Assembly: GCF_004551525.1 (NCBI RefSeq)
Contig: NZ_SATR01000008.1
Coordinates: 62,001-126,000 of the forward strand
Source: Vibrio ouci
Lineage (GTDB): Bacteria > Pseudomonadota > Gammaproteobacteria > Enterobacterales > Vibrionaceae
Reading direction: 5' to 3'
Length of the DNA stretch: 64,000 nucleotides
The notes under the pieces were generated by a model. The model ran no database searches. It was given only the letters and a program-made list of their open reading frames with translations, and was not told where the DNA came from. The position numbers and the translations under genes were made by a program. Shown piece by piece: positions 43,886 to 54,546 of the stretch. Position 1 is the first letter of the stretch, and each line of letters starts with the position of its first letter.

Positions 43886-44059
43886 TTAACAGCAGTCACC
43901 GTGTCTATTATGCTCCGAATGAGAGGATGACGAGTCATGGTGATCGGAGAAAAGACTATGCGTGTGCCAATCCCAATTTTCTCCCCACCCATCTAGGGCA
44001 TAAGCGCTGCCGGCGGATAGCCCAAACAGGACCAGCAACGCGATCGCGAGTTTCTTCAT
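43886..44059 (-). CDS. Small secreted histidine-rich peptide
   Basis: A 57-residue protein, MKKLAIALLVLFGLSAGSAYA (residues 1-21, a clean signal peptide) followed by about 36 residues with seven His and ending HGDCC. AGGAGG lies 7 bp before ATG 44059, as strong a ribosome-binding site as any in the window. The mature part is rich in His, Ser, Asp and Trp (WHTH, DHHD, SHSEH). It looks like a periplasmic metal-binding peptide. I do not recognise a family, and no metal transporter is adjacent. Confidence 0.7.
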   Translation of the reverse strand: MKKLAIALLVLFGLSAGSAYALDGWGENWDWHTHSLFSDHHDSSSSHSEHNRHGDCC

Positions 44060-44216
44060 TCTAGCCTCCTAGCTTTTGGTTTGTTCGCTCAAAAGCATTA
44101 TGGGTGGTTAGAATAAATAACTGCCTTAACTTTACTCTTCTTTACAAAGTATAGTGATCCTGAGCCAGACAATGCTATTTTCGTAAGAAAGCTCTGACTT
44201 CCCAGTTCAAGGTATG

Positions 44217-44711
44217 TTACTCGACGATGGTTACTTTCTCGATTTTGATGCTGTCTAGAGGTACGTCATCATGGCGTTTTTTCGTGCCAGTCATCGCTTT
44301 ACCGATGTTGTTGACCACTTCCATACCGGCAGTCACTTTGCCAAATACGGCGTAACCCCAACCGTTATTGGTTTTGGCGGTATGATCAAGAAAGTCATTG
44401 TCGTCTAAGTTGATAAAGAACTGCGCAGTTGCGGAATGCGGCGCATCGGTGCGAGCAAATGCAATGGTACCGGTTTTGTTCTTCAATCCACGATTCGCTT
44501 CATTGGCGATAGGCGCGTGAGTCTCTTTCTTGGTCATATCTTCAGTATGACCGCCACCTTGAATCATGAAGCCATCAATCACACGGTGAAAAATAGTGCC
44601 TTCATAGAAGCCTTCCTGACAGTAGAGGAGAAAGTTTTTAGAGCTGACAGGCGCTTTTTCCATGTTCAGTTCAATTTCGATGTCGCCATAGGTGGTGGAT
44701 AAGATAATCAT
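44217..44711 (-). CDS. ppiB: Peptidyl-prolyl cis-trans isomerase B (cyclophilin)
   Basis: A 164-residue cytoplasmic cyclophilin without signal peptide. [14 protein letters not shown] (about 40-53) and [17 protein letters not shown] carry the active-site Arg, Phe, Gln and the substrate-binding positions. It speeds proline isomerisation in protein folding. Monocistronic. Confidence 0.95.
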   Translation of the reverse strand: MIILSTTYGDIEIELNMEKAPVSSKNFLLYCQEGFYEGTIFHRVIDGFMIQGGGHTEDMTKKETHAPIANEANRGLKNKTGTIAFARTDAPHSATAQFFINLDDNDFLDHTAKTNNGWGYAVFGKVTAGMEVVNNIGKAMTGTKKRHDDVPLDSIKIEKVTIVE

Positions 44712-44782
44712 GGTTTTCTCTCAGGTGTATGTTAACCGGGTGATTGTAGCAGATTTAAATGGGATCCAATCTGTGATTGGCT

Positions 44783-45358
44783 TTAACGCCACGCTAATAG
44801 GCCGTAGTGGTATGGGCAGCTTTGCTCAATATCGACGCTTTGAATATTTTGAAAACCGGCGTGTTCCATCCATTGAATGATTTGCTCCGGTGTAGGGCGA
44901 ATATCAAGGGAAGGGCCACGAGGCGTTTCGATGTCACTGCGCCAATGAATCACGGAAAGACAGCCCCCAACTTCAAGATTGCGGTGCGCCTCTTTAAGCA
45001 GTGCCACAGGGTTTTCTAAATGAAGTAGGTTGTAAATCATTACCCCTTGGTGACTTTGTTCTTCTTGTCCGGTGCCAAGTTGAATAACATCCCTTACGGT
45101 CGCTGATAGGTTGGGAAGTGCTTGCTTTTTCGCCAGGTCATTCACACGTTCTACCATATCAGGTTCAATATCAAAGCTGGTTAATCGGCCAGTTAGGCAC
45201 GTCGCAACTGGCAGGCTAAATGTGCCGTATCCGCAGCCAACTTCTAGCCAATCACCGTTACGATTTTGTTGCGGGATCAACGTATCTAATGCTTGCTCGA
45301 CGTTAAAAAAACTTGCCCAATACTGCTCTTGTGGCATGCCACTATCTCGGACTTTCAT
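44783..45358 (-). CDS. Class I SAM-dependent methyltransferase
   Basis: A 191-residue methyltransferase. SAM-binding motif I is LEVGCGYGTFSLP (about 38-50), motif II is SFDIEPDMVERV, and the post-motif is LLHLENPVALLKEAHRNLEVGG. The C-terminal part (RPTPEQIIQWMEHAGF) resembles UbiE/YcgJ-type methyltransferases. The substrate is unknown. Confidence 0.88.
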   Translation of the reverse strand: MKVRDSGMPQEQYWASFFNVEQALDTLIPQQNRNGDWLEVGCGYGTFSLPVATCLTGRLTSFDIEPDMVERVNDLAKKQALPNLSATVRDVIQLGTGQEEQSHQGVMIYNLLHLENPVALLKEAHRNLEVGGCLSVIHWRSDIETPRGPSLDIRPTPEQIIQWMEHAGFQNIQSVDIEQSCPYHYGLLAWR

Positions 45359-45443
45359 GTTTTAACCTTCTCGGATATTCAAGGTGACTATTCATACCAC
45401 CTACTATGCTGAAACGGTATTTTAGCGTGATTAATAAAAAGAG

Positions 45444-45469
45444 AAAGCCCTGCGGGCAAGCAGGGCTTT
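45444..45469 (-). terminator. Terminator of the monooxygenase gene
   Basis: aaagccctgc (45444-45453) pairs with gcagggcttt (45460-45469) around 6 bases; the minus strand continues into TTTCTCTTTTT. Confidence 0.85.
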
Positions 45470-45492
45470 AAAGGCAATGAATTGAAATCTAG

Positions 45493-45783
45493 CTAAGCAA
45501 TGTGAGTCATTTGATTGAGAGTGAATGACTCCACAGCGCCTTCAACTGCAGCAATATAATCTGCGATGTGCGCCGTTGCTAAGTGCGCCTCTAGCGCGGC
45601 TGGCGACGCCCAATTCTCATGGAAAACAAAATGAGCTGGGTTAGCGTTGTCTTGATGAAGGTCGTAGTTAATGCAACCGTCTTCTGCGCGCGTCTTATCT
45701 ATCAGCTTGATCAGCTCAGCTTTGACCAATTCAACTTGGTCTTGTTTGGCAATGATATTGGCAATAATCGTAAGTTTACTCAT
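45493..45783 (-). CDS. Antibiotic-biosynthesis-monooxygenase (ABM) domain protein
   Basis: A 96-residue ferredoxin-like ABM protein of the YgiN type (ANIIAKQDQVELVKAELIKLI, DGCINYDLHQ, FVFHENWASPAALEAHL). Relatives oxidise quinols or aromatic compounds without cofactor. It is 32 bp downstream of the nitroreductase gene on the same strand, so the pair may work together on quinones or nitroaromatics. Confidence 0.88.
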   Translation of the reverse strand: MSKLTIIANIIAKQDQVELVKAELIKLIDKTRAEDGCINYDLHQDNANPAHFVFHENWASPAALEAHLATAHIADYIAAVEGAVESFTLNQMTHIA

Positions 45784-45815
45784 TGGTTTTTCTCGGCTTG
45801 TTTGAATGGTGTGAC

Positions 45816-46472
45816 TTACAGCGTAGTGACAACATCGTCCATCGCTAGGCGTGCTTTAGGCAAACCGTGATTGTAGTCTTCGCCATCTTTGTGGTAGCCA
45901 ATTGACAGCGCAAGCTCACATACGTGGCCTTCTAGCTCTTCAGAGAATGCTTTGCCGATAAGTTCGCCATCAACCCCTTCCATCGGCGTTGAATCAATGC
46001 CTAAACGCGCTAGTGTGTGCATTAGGTTACCTAGCGCGATGTATGTTTGCGCTTTAGTCCAGTTACCGTTGAAGCCAGTTTCATCGGTATTCATTTCAGC
46101 AAATGCGTAAGCGCCCATAAAGGTGTCATACATGTCCGCTGGTAGGTGCCCTGATGTCACTTCTGCATCAACTCGCTTAGCGAATTTCTCTTTAGTGAAT
46201 TTTGGATCGTAAGCGAATAGCACAGTATGAGACGCTTCTTTCGCATGCGGTTGGTTGAACTGGTGCATGTTAGCAAACGTGTCATGGAATTTTTGTTTTG
46301 CTTCTTCGCTCTCAAGAACAATGAATTTCCATGGTTGGGAGTTGATTGAAGAAGCTGATAGGCGCAGCGCCTGTTTAATCACATCCATATCTTCAGCAGA
46401 GATACGCTTTTCAGTGTCGTATTTTTTTGCTGTGTAACGAGTGTTTAAGTCTTTGATGATTGGGTGAGTCAT
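45816..46472 (-). CDS. nfsB: Oxygen-insensitive NAD(P)H nitroreductase (NfsB-like)
   Basis: A 218-residue FMN nitroreductase. RYTAKKYD at the N-terminus, SASSINSQPWKFIVL for FMN binding (about 40-54), AQTYIALGNLMHTLARLGIDSTPMEG and the C-terminal LSIGYHKDGEDYN match NfsB/dihydropteridine reductase length and motifs. It reduces nitro groups and quinones by two-electron steps. It is followed by the ABM gene in the same direction. Confidence 0.93.
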   Translation of the reverse strand: MTHPIIKDLNTRYTAKKYDTEKRISAEDMDVIKQALRLSASSINSQPWKFIVLESEEAKQKFHDTFANMHQFNQPHAKEASHTVLFAYDPKFTKEKFAKRVDAEVTSGHLPADMYDTFMGAYAFAEMNTDETGFNGNWTKAQTYIALGNLMHTLARLGIDSTPMEGVDGELIGKAFSEELEGHVCELALSIGYHKDGEDYNHGLPKARLAMDDVVTTL

Positions 46473-46595
46473 GCTGATTCCTAACTATCTAAATTTGATG
46501 GATGACTAGGGTTCTATGTTCAGTTGTTCAATCGTCAGAGAACATATCCCGCTGGCTACGTGTTTGGTGCAGCTTGTGTCGATGGAGGTAATTTA

Positions 46596-46679
46596 ATGAC
46601 TTTCGTGGCGAGGAAACAGAGCAGAATACTCCAATCACTATGGAAGAAAATGTCCATAATAAAGTTAGTGAAGCGATAG
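46596..46679 (+). CDS. Possible 27-residue basic peptide
   Basis: GGAGGT lies six bases before ATG 46596, which opens a 27-codon frame MTFVARKQSRILQSLWKKMS... rich in Lys and Arg. It sits in a 264-bp gap between divergent leftward genes with nothing else in it. There is no family match that I know and such short frames often arise by chance. Confidence 0.25.
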   Translation: MTFVARKQSRILQSLWKKMSIIKLVKR

Positions 46680-46736
46680 TGTAAGGTAGGAAAGTCTAGC
46701 GGAGGGGGTCCGCTAGACGAGGTGAGGGCGCTTACC

Positions 46737-47156
46737 CTACATAGGCACGACTAAAATGTCGACAGGCGACTTATCTACGAGGTGTTTTGAGTACGATGCG
46801 ATTTTGCTCCAAAAGTCGTGGTGGTGGCCGCAGATAAGCAGGTCAATATGGTTTGTTTCAATCGTCTCTTGCAGTTTCTCCGCTAAATCTCCGGTACCAA
46901 CTAGGATGTGTTTGATTGGTCGTTCACTATAAGCTTCAAACTCTCGGATCTCTTTGATGGTTTTTTCACCGAGTGGGTGCTCATCGTTATCGAGTTGAAT
47001 ATCAACCAGTTCTGGATAAATTTCCCCGTGGGTGCCGTCGATGTGCACAAAAGAGACGTAAGCGTTGGTAAGTTCGGCTAGATAGGATGCCCTGTCTATG
47101 AGCATCTTACTTTCATCAGTGCGTTCAAGTGCAACCAGTATGTGCGTATATCTCAT
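46737..47156 (-). CDS. Universal stress protein (UspA family)
   Basis: 139 residues from ATG 47156 (MRYTHILVALERTDESKML), chosen because TGAGGACT lies upstream; a longer reading to 47198 lacks family similarity. The start is UspA-like and the C-terminal HIDLLICGHHHDFWSK ... SPVDILVVPM holds the usual nucleotide-binding end, but with GHHHDF in place of the classical GxxG ATP motif, so it is probably a non-ATP-binding UspA type. Confidence 0.9.
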   Translation of the reverse strand: MRYTHILVALERTDESKMLIDRASYLAELTNAYVSFVHIDGTHGEIYPELVDIQLDNDEHPLGEKTIKEIREFEAYSERPIKHILVGTGDLAEKLQETIETNHIDLLICGHHHDFWSKIASYSKHLVDKSPVDILVVPM

Positions 47157-47358
47157 GATCGAGTCCTCATTGTCAGTACCTGTTATAACCTTAATCATTG
47201 CAAGGGCAAAAGGGTGTTAACTGGGTCGCGAATCCTTATAAGTTTTTCATTTATTCCTCTAATTTGTGGTCTGTTCAAATTGTAGACAGTTTTGAGCGTA
47301 CGAAGTGTTTAATGCTGTGCTACGCTTTTCATATAATAAAAAAACATGGATGTTATAT

Positions 47359-50019
47359 ATGGCTAGGGCTTCATTTGCGCGCAATGTCTCTGTCAGGCAT
47401 AAGCTTTTTGTACTGGTCGCAATGCCAGTATTGCTGCTATTGGTATTTGTCGGTTGGCAAGTGCACCTTTTGTCTGGACAGATGGAAAGCCTAGAAAAAT
47501 CAAAGAAATATGTAGACTTCTTAGCCAAGAGTAGTCAGTTGTATCAAGCTGACGAAGGCTCCTACCTTGTTATTCCAACAGCAGAGTCTCTACAGGTGCT
47601 TTCCTCTTCGGTATTTGGAACGGAGCAAGAAACATCAGTAAATAATCTTATTTTTGAGTTGAAAGATGCTCGCTCCCAACGACGCAGAAATAGCGATGTA
47701 TATGACGAATTAGATAATGAAGAGTGGAGTGCAGATGTTTATAAGCAACTGCTCATCAAGCTTGAACGAGTGAGTTTCTCAGGAGTGAAGCCAGAAGTTG
47801 CCCAGCATTTGTCTGCGTTATTGCAACTAGAATGGCTAATGTTTTGGTCATCAGAAGAGACTCGTATCACTAGGGGGCTGATTGAAATATGGAATCAGTA
47901 CGAGGAGTTTGACAGTGAGGTTCATGAACAAACTCTTGCTTTGGTACAAAACCAGCAACTTTATTTAGAGCGCTTTGTGACCCTTAATGCCGATGAGGCG
48001 CAAGTCAGCATGATGCTGGAAGTATTCAGCGACAAGGCCTTTAGCCAGAGCCAAGAATTTCGTCAGCGTCTTGCCGATCAAGCCTCTATCAGCACACTTT
48101 CAGCAGAGGAGCTCAACCAAGGACTGTCAGCGCTGTCTGCTAGGTTGACCTTATTGAAAAAAGTGGGTTCGACGATCGAGTTACAACTAAGCTCTGCGGT
48201 GGATAGTGCAATCAGCCAGGCTGAAAAGCAGCGACTCATTTCGCTCGGTTTAGTCTCTTTGCTGACGATTTTAGTCATGGTCTTTGCCATCAAGCTTGCT
48301 CAGCGCCTCACCACTAACCTAAAGGCGGTGTTAGAGTTTTTAAGTCACGACGATGCCACTTCATTACCAAGTCTAAGCAAATCGGTTCAAGGCAATGATG
48401 AGCTTAACCAGTTTGCTGTTGAAGTTGAACGATTAACGATTGAAAGGCAACAAGCTCAAGAGCGCTTAACGCTCGCCAAAGAAGATGCCGAGAAAGCCAA
48501 AGATGCAGCGATTCTGGCCTGCAAAGCAAAAAGCAGTTTCTTAGCCAATATGTCCCATGAGATCCGCACGCCCTTGAATGGCGTTATTGGTATTACAGAG
48601 GTGCTTTCTGATACCGATCTTAACCCAAGTCAAAAAGACTACGTTGATACGATTGAAACCTCTTCACAGCTACTGCTTAGTTTGATCAATGATGTGCTCG
48701 ATTTCTCGAAAATTGAATCAGGAATGTTGTTGGTGAGCCCGCACTCGACTTGTGTGCGTGAGTCCATTTATGACATTGCTTCTATTGTTGCCCCTCAGGC
48801 TAAAGAGAAGGGCATTGATCTTCATGTGTCGATCAGCTCTGAAACCCCTTATCGGGTTATGGTGGATGACCACCGCTTAAGACAGGTGTTAATGAACTTT
48901 ATGTCTAATGCGGTGAAGTTTACCAGTAGCGGTGTGGTGTCGCTGCAGCTGTCAAGTAAGCATGTGGGTGAAAACATCATTGAGATGACCTTTGCAGTAC
49001 AAGACACCGGTGTCGGTATCGATGAGCAGCAACAGCAGAAGATTTTCGAACCTTTTTCACAAGAAGATGACTCAACGACCAGACAGTTCGGTGGGACAGG
49101 GCTTGGCCTTGCGATCAGTACACAATTGGTCGAGCTAATGGGCAGTAAGATTGAGGTGACGTCGACCAAAGGAGAAGGCAGCCGATTCTATTTCACTCTG
49201 GCTTTGCCAATTGATGTTTATCACTACCCAACCAAAGAAGACGATAAGGTTGACGCTCCTATTTCTGTGGTCTGTAAAGATGACGGGCTAGCCGAGTTAC
49301 TCGAAAATGAGCTGCGCTTCTATGGTTTAACAGTCGGGGAAAGGTTCTCTCACCTTAACGGTCTTGAGCGCCACTTTGATCAACAAGATAAGCCAATTCT
49401 GCTGGTCGCTGAGTGTGAAAAGAACGCCCTATTTGTCAGCGAGACTCAACTTCAGCAAGCTAAGAAGCAAGGCTTCCAAGTCTGTTTAGTTCGCCACTTT
49501 CTTGCTAAACGCCACAATTTTGGGGACACAATTCGCTCATTAGTCACTAGACCACTGTTAGGCCAGAGGCTGCTTAGAGGCGTCAAAGCCTGTGATGTAA
49601 TACCTAAACGTAGCTTCAAGTTCTCTGATTCCCTCAAAAGCTTACAGGGCCACAGAATTTTGATAGTGGAAGATAATCGAGTGAACCAAAAAGTGGCTTC
49701 TTTGCTATTGGCTAAGGCGGGCTATCAATTTGATATTGCAGATAACGGTCAGATAGCACTCGACAAATTCCAAAGTGACGAACACTACGATTTGATTTTG
49801 ATGGACTGCATGATGCCGGTGATGGATGGTTTCACTGCAACTCGAGAAATTCGCCAGATAGAGACTCAATTTGGCTTAACCAAAACACCAATTATCGCGC
49901 TGACGGCGAGTGTACTTGACGACGATATACAGCGCTGTTTCGAATCAGGGATGGATGCCTATGTAGCAAAACCAGTGAAGAAGGAAAAGCTACTCCACGA
50001 AATTGCCAATGTAACGTGA
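47359..50019 (+). CDS. Hybrid sensor histidine kinase
   Basis: About 886 residues from ATG 47359 (MARASFARNVSVRHKLFVLV); in-frame ATGs at 47350 and 47305 are possible. Two membrane helices (about 14-34 and 298-316) bracket a helical periplasmic domain of some 260 residues that may be NIT-like. Then HisKA with SFLANMSHEIRTPLNG, HATPase_c with NAVKFT, DTGVGID and GGTGLGLAIS, and a C-terminal receiver with LMDCMMPVMDG. The next two genes encode a phosphate-binding-like protein and a porin, probably in one operon. Confidence 0.9.
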   Translation: MARASFARNVSVRHKLFVLVAMPVLLLLVFVGWQVHLLSGQMESLEKSKKYVDFLAKSSQLYQADEGSYLVIPTAESLQVLSSSVFGTEQETSVNNLIFELKDARSQRRRNSDVYDELDNEEWSADVYKQLLIKLERVSFSGVKPEVAQHLSALLQLEWLMFWSSEETRITRGLIEIWNQYEEFDSEVHEQTLALVQNQQLYLERFVTLNADEAQVSMMLEVFSDKAFSQSQEFRQRLADQASISTLSAEELNQGLSALSARLTLLKKVGSTIELQLSSAVDSAISQAEKQRLISLGLVSLLTILVMVFAIKLAQRLTTNLKAVLEFLSHDDATSLPSLSKSVQGNDELNQFAVEVERLTIERQQAQERLTLAKEDAEKAKDAAILACKAKSSFLANMSHEIRTPLNGVIGITEVLSDTDLNPSQKDYVDTIETSSQLLLSLINDVLDFSKIESGMLLVSPHSTCVRESIYDIASIVAPQAKEKGIDLHVSISSETPYRVMVDDHRLRQVLMNFMSNAVKFTSSGVVSLQLSSKHVGENIIEMTFAVQDTGVGIDEQQQQKIFEPFSQEDDSTTRQFGGTGLGLAISTQLVELMGSKIEVTSTKGEGSRFYFTLALPIDVYHYPTKEDDKVDAPISVVCKDDGLAELLENELRFYGLTVGERFSHLNGLERHFDQQDKPILLVAECEKNALFVSETQLQQAKKQGFQVCLVRHFLAKRHNFGDTIRSLVTRPLLGQRLLRGVKACDVIPKRSFKFSDSLKSLQGHRILIVEDNRVNQKVASLLLAKAGYQFDIADNGQIALDKFQSDEHYDLILMDCMMPVMDGFTATREIRQIETQFGLTKTPIIALTASVLDDDIQRCFESGMDAYVAKPVKKEKLLHEIANVT

Positions 50020-50052
50020 TGCCAGATCGGTCAGTGAAGAGGTGTTTCTAGC

Positions 50053-50514
50053 GTGTACTTCAGCAGAATCATTGTTGGTTTAATGATTGTTGGGCTTAGC
50101 CTATTTTCAATACCCATCAATGCGAATCCAGATCTAGACAATCTACCTATAGCGATTTTTTCGATAGACCCTGTTTTTTCAGAGCTGTCACAGTCGAAAG
50201 CGCGCAAATTATATCGAGGAAAAACCAAGCGTTTGGATGGAAAACGAGTCGAGCTCGCGGACTGGCCAGAGCACACTACTGAGCGAGTCAGCTTTTATCA
50301 CGCCTTATTAGGTAAGAACCCCGCACAGATGAACGCCCATTGGGCAAGCTTATCGTTTTCCGGTAAAGCAAGACCCCCTAAAGAGATAGCGAATGCCGAT
50401 ATTGAATCACTCTTGGCTTGGATGTCCGAAAAGTCACACCGAATTGGCTACGCGCCACTTAACCAACTACCTGACAATGCCACCATTTTGTATGTCGTCA
50501 GTAGGGAGAAATAA
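50053..50514 (+). CDS. Short periplasmic phosphate-binding-like protein
   Basis: A 153-residue exported protein (signal peptide about residues 1-24, MYFSRIIVGLMIVGLSLFSI). The remainder (FSELSQSKARKLYRGKTKRLDGKRVELADWPE, cited as residues 43-74, then RIGYAP) matches the short PstS-like family that has only about one lobe of a normal binding protein. It lies 33 bp after the sensor kinase and 3 bp before the porin. It may present a ligand to the kinase's periplasmic domain. Confidence 0.75.
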   Translation: MYFSRIIVGLMIVGLSLFSIPINANPDLDNLPIAIFSIDPVFSELSQSKARKLYRGKTKRLDGKRVELADWPEHTTERVSFYHALLGKNPAQMNAHWASLSFSGKARPPKEIANADIESLLAWMSEKSHRIGYAPLNQLPDNATILYVVSREK

Positions 50515-50517
50515 CGC

Positions 50518-51621
50518 ATGAATAAGATGAAAGTTCTAGCCGTGCTTAGCGTGTTCTCTTGGCCTGCTTTAGGGGCGATCGAAGTGACGGATAATTTTTC
50601 GATAAGTGGCTTTGGCTCGACATCATGGGCTAAGTCAGACAATCAAGAGCCACTGATGGTGCATCGAAACATTACCGATGAGAGTTGCTATGATTGTGAC
50701 ACCATCTTTGGTCTGCAACTCGATTACTTCCGCAATGCCTTCAAAGCATCCGTTCAGGTAGTGAAACGACCTCAAGATCATTGGGATGAACCAGAATTGG
50801 AATGGGCTTATGTGGGCTATGAATGGCAGGCGTTTGAATTTAAAGCTGGCCGTTTACGATTGCCACTATTTTTGGCCTCCGAATACTACTACGTCGGTCA
50901 AGCGTACACTTCGGCTCGCCCTGCCTCTGAGGTTTATGACAGTGCTTTAGGCATTACGGCCTATAACGGCTTAAGTGCGAGTTGGCACTATGAAGTATCT
51001 GATTCTTTGACCGCTATGGTTACCCCCTTTGTTGGCTTTAAAGATACCAATGAAATTCAATATAACCAGCAAACCGAATTTAAGTTTGAGTCGAGTCGTT
51101 TATGGGGGCTTGACCTTAACTTGTTTGGTGATGGGTATCGTTGGCACTTTGCCTACATTAGTGCCGACTACGACCAAACCCTGACGATGTATGATGTGGT
51201 GCAAAGCTTGCCTTCGGGAGGTTCAATAACGATACCGAAAATTGTTACTGAAACGAAAGATCAAAATATAGAGTTATGGTCTTTGGGGCTGAAGTATGAG
51301 TTTGGTCAATCTACGTTGCGAGCTGAAGGGCAGATCAACGATTTATCTTCCTCATTGTATGCGACAGGTGAGCATCATTTTGGTCGCATAACACCTTACA
51401 TCACTTATGGTATCGAGTTTGACCACAGTGAGCATAAGGAAAGCGATAGTTATCTTATTGGCGCACGATATGACTTGCTGGATAACTTGTCATTGAATGC
51501 TGAGTGGCAATACTTTGAAGTGTCGAAAAGCAATGGACCCTTTGTGACAGCTCCAATAGGGTCGACACCTGACGATACTGATGCGCACTTATACACTTTG
51601 ATGATTAACTTCGTCTTCTAG
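50518..51621 (+). CDS. Outer-membrane porin-like beta-barrel
   Basis: A 367-residue protein with signal peptide (cleavage after WPALGA, residue 20) and alternating beta-strand pattern ending in Phe (LYTLMINFVF), the usual signal for barrel assembly. The N-terminal ISGFGSTSWAKSD resembles porins that accompany phosphate-type binding proteins. It is three bases after the binding-protein gene. Substrate unknown. Confidence 0.85.
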   Translation: MNKMKVLAVLSVFSWPALGAIEVTDNFSISGFGSTSWAKSDNQEPLMVHRNITDESCYDCDTIFGLQLDYFRNAFKASVQVVKRPQDHWDEPELEWAYVGYEWQAFEFKAGRLRLPLFLASEYYYVGQAYTSARPASEVYDSALGITAYNGLSASWHYEVSDSLTAMVTPFVGFKDTNEIQYNQQTEFKFESSRLWGLDLNLFGDGYRWHFAYISADYDQTLTMYDVVQSLPSGGSITIPKIVTETKDQNIELWSLGLKYEFGQSTLRAEGQINDLSSSLYATGEHHFGRITPYITYGIEFDHSEHKESDSYLIGARYDLLDNLSLNAEWQYFEVSKSNGPFVTAPIGSTPDDTDAHLYTLMINFVF

Positions 51622-51637
51622 AGCGCTTAGCCTATCA

Positions 51638-51686
51638 AAACGAGGAACAAGATGTGGGGAGTTTGGTCCTCATTTGTTCCTCGTTT
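51638..51686 (+). terminator. Hairpin after the porin gene
   Basis: aaacgaggaacaa (51638-51650) and ttgttcctcgttt (51674-51686) pair perfectly over 13 bp with a 23-base loop. It separates the porin from the GH1 gene. Confidence 0.6.
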
Positions 51687-51725
51687 CAGATCTACAATCA
51701 GCAACAGATATCAAAGCTGATTTAG

Positions 51726-53126
<1,401 letters not shown>

Positions 53127-53135
53127 CACAATCAC

Positions 53136-53159
53136 AAAGGAGCCTAAGTTGGCTCCTTT
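53136..53159. terminator. Terminator between the GH1 and YjbR genes
   Basis: aaaggagcc (53136-53144) and ggctccttt (53151-53159), 6-base loop. It lies between converging genes and can serve both. Confidence 0.85.
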
Positions 53160-53165
53160 ATTGTA

Positions 53166-53534
53166 TTAGTCAGCTTCTGCCAGCCCCAATTCTGCACGCT
53201 TTCGTTTGCTTAGACCTAAAGCGACAATTCTGTGTGACTCGGTGAGGTAGTATTTTAGTTCATCGGCTAACTCGCCGTCCGTTCCGATTTGCTGAATCCA
53301 CTTCATACCGCGGGTAGCAAAATAAGGCGCGGGACGGTAACCGTCATTATCTTTGAGAAAGTCGTAATTGCGATCAGATGTCTTAAAGGTATAGGCCTCT
53401 TTGCCACCTTCTTGGGTTGTACCTATCGCAAAAACCTTACCTCCTACCTTCCAAACATGAGAGTTGCCCCATTGCATGACATAGGACGTAGCAGCAAGAG
53501 AATCGCAGAACTGATTGAATTGATCATGGGTCAT
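53166..53534 (-). CDS. MmcQ/YjbR-family protein
   Basis: A 122-residue protein of the MmcQ/YjbR fold: VWKVGGKVFAIGTT near residues 27-40, FKTSDRNYDFLKDNDGYRPAPYFATRGMKWIQ and the helical C-terminus ESHRIVALGLSKRKR. The family is described as DNA-binding-like with a role not well set. Monocistronic. Confidence 0.88.
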   Translation of the reverse strand: MTHDQFNQFCDSLAATSYVMQWGNSHVWKVGGKVFAIGTTQEGGKEAYTFKTSDRNYDFLKDNDGYRPAPYFATRGMKWIQQIGTDGELADELKYYLTESHRIVALGLSKRKRAELGLAEAD

Positions 53535-53815
53535 ATATTACGCCTTTCAGAGAAGCGGGAGAAAGAAATTGTCGCAATGAAACTGGCGCTATTCAATAGC
53601 CAAAGATGAGACTTTTGAGGTTGGTTCGCTGGCCGCTTATTGAACAGCTCTGGGTGTAATCTAGCGCTAAGAAATAGAGGTTATTGAGATCTTAAGTTGA
53701 TTAAAATTCTCAACACATAAGAATTGTAAATTAAAAATGTTTATAAATTCCTATCCCATAAGAATACAATTTGATCGTTACTTTGATATGGCGATACAAC
53801 ATTAGTGTGAACTCT
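53535..53815. other. Intergenic region before the IclR gene
   Basis: About 280 bp, AT-rich, holding diverging promoters for the YjbR gene and the IclR regulator. I see no gene or clear binding site; the motif cccataagaata near 53755 resembles an earlier cacataagaattg near 53712 and could be a weak repeat. Confidence 0.35.
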
Positions 53816-54541
53816 ATGAAGCAAAATAGCGGGCAAGTAAACGAGAAAGTACTGCAACTTTTGATGCAAGTGGCCGTCAATGATGAACCTGTTACGGCCA
53901 AGCAGTTAAGTGAGCAGTTGGGTACGCCAATCAGTAGTCTTTATCGACATTTGAAGTTACTGAGAGAGTGGAATTTGATTGAGGAAAGTCCAAATGACAA
54001 AACCTTGATCATAGGTCCGGCAGCATTGCTGTTAATGCGCAGCTATGAGACGAGCCAACATGATCTCGATATGGTCGATTCAGTGCTTAACCGCTTGCAA
54101 AAGCAAACGGGAGAAATGGCAGCCTATATGGTGCCTGTCGGCTATCGAGCCTTGTGTGTGAGCCGAAAAGAAAGCATGCAAGCACTTCGTTGCAGCTATG
54201 TGCAAGGTCAAAGTCAGCCACTGCTCAGAGGCGCGTCGTCAAAAGTGATGTTGGCGTATTTACCTGCCGCACGATGCGAAAAAATTCTTCGCTATTTCGG
54301 TGAAGAGTCTCGAATCGAGCAATGGCATAAAGAGCTAGAGCAAATTCGTAATCAAGGGTATGCCGTCAGTACGTCAGAGATTGATTCCGGCGTTTCGGGT
54401 ATCAGTGCCCCTGTGATGAAAGGCTCTAAACTGGTTGGCGCTATTTCAGTTATGGCTCCTGCGCATCGAGTTCAAATGAATCAGCAGAAAATTATTCTGC
54501 ACGTTCTTCAAGCAGCGAGGGCATTGCCCCCAGAAAGGTAA
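53816..54541 (+). CDS. IclR-family transcriptional regulator
   Basis: About 241 residues from ATG 53816 (MKQNSGQVNEKVLQLLMQV). A winged helix-turn-helix (VTAKQLSEQLGTPISSLYRHLKLL, cited as residues 25-48) is followed by an effector domain with LCVSRKESMQALRC, LRGASSKVMLAYL and IDSGVSGISAPV. The next gene starts 5 bp later. The effector is unknown. Confidence 0.9.
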   Translation: MKQNSGQVNEKVLQLLMQVAVNDEPVTAKQLSEQLGTPISSLYRHLKLLREWNLIEESPNDKTLIIGPAALLLMRSYETSQHDLDMVDSVLNRLQKQTGEMAAYMVPVGYRALCVSRKESMQALRCSYVQGQSQPLLRGASSKVMLAYLPAARCEKILRYFGEESRIEQWHKELEQIRNQGYAVSTSEIDSGVSGISAPVMKGSKLVGAISVMAPAHRVQMNQQKIILHVLQAARALPPER

Positions 54542-54546
54542 CGGAT

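Noticed and set aside
43777..43992. 71-codon leftward open frame after manA
   Set aside because: It overlaps the terminator and lies out of frame with the well-supported small secreted peptide at 43886-44059.
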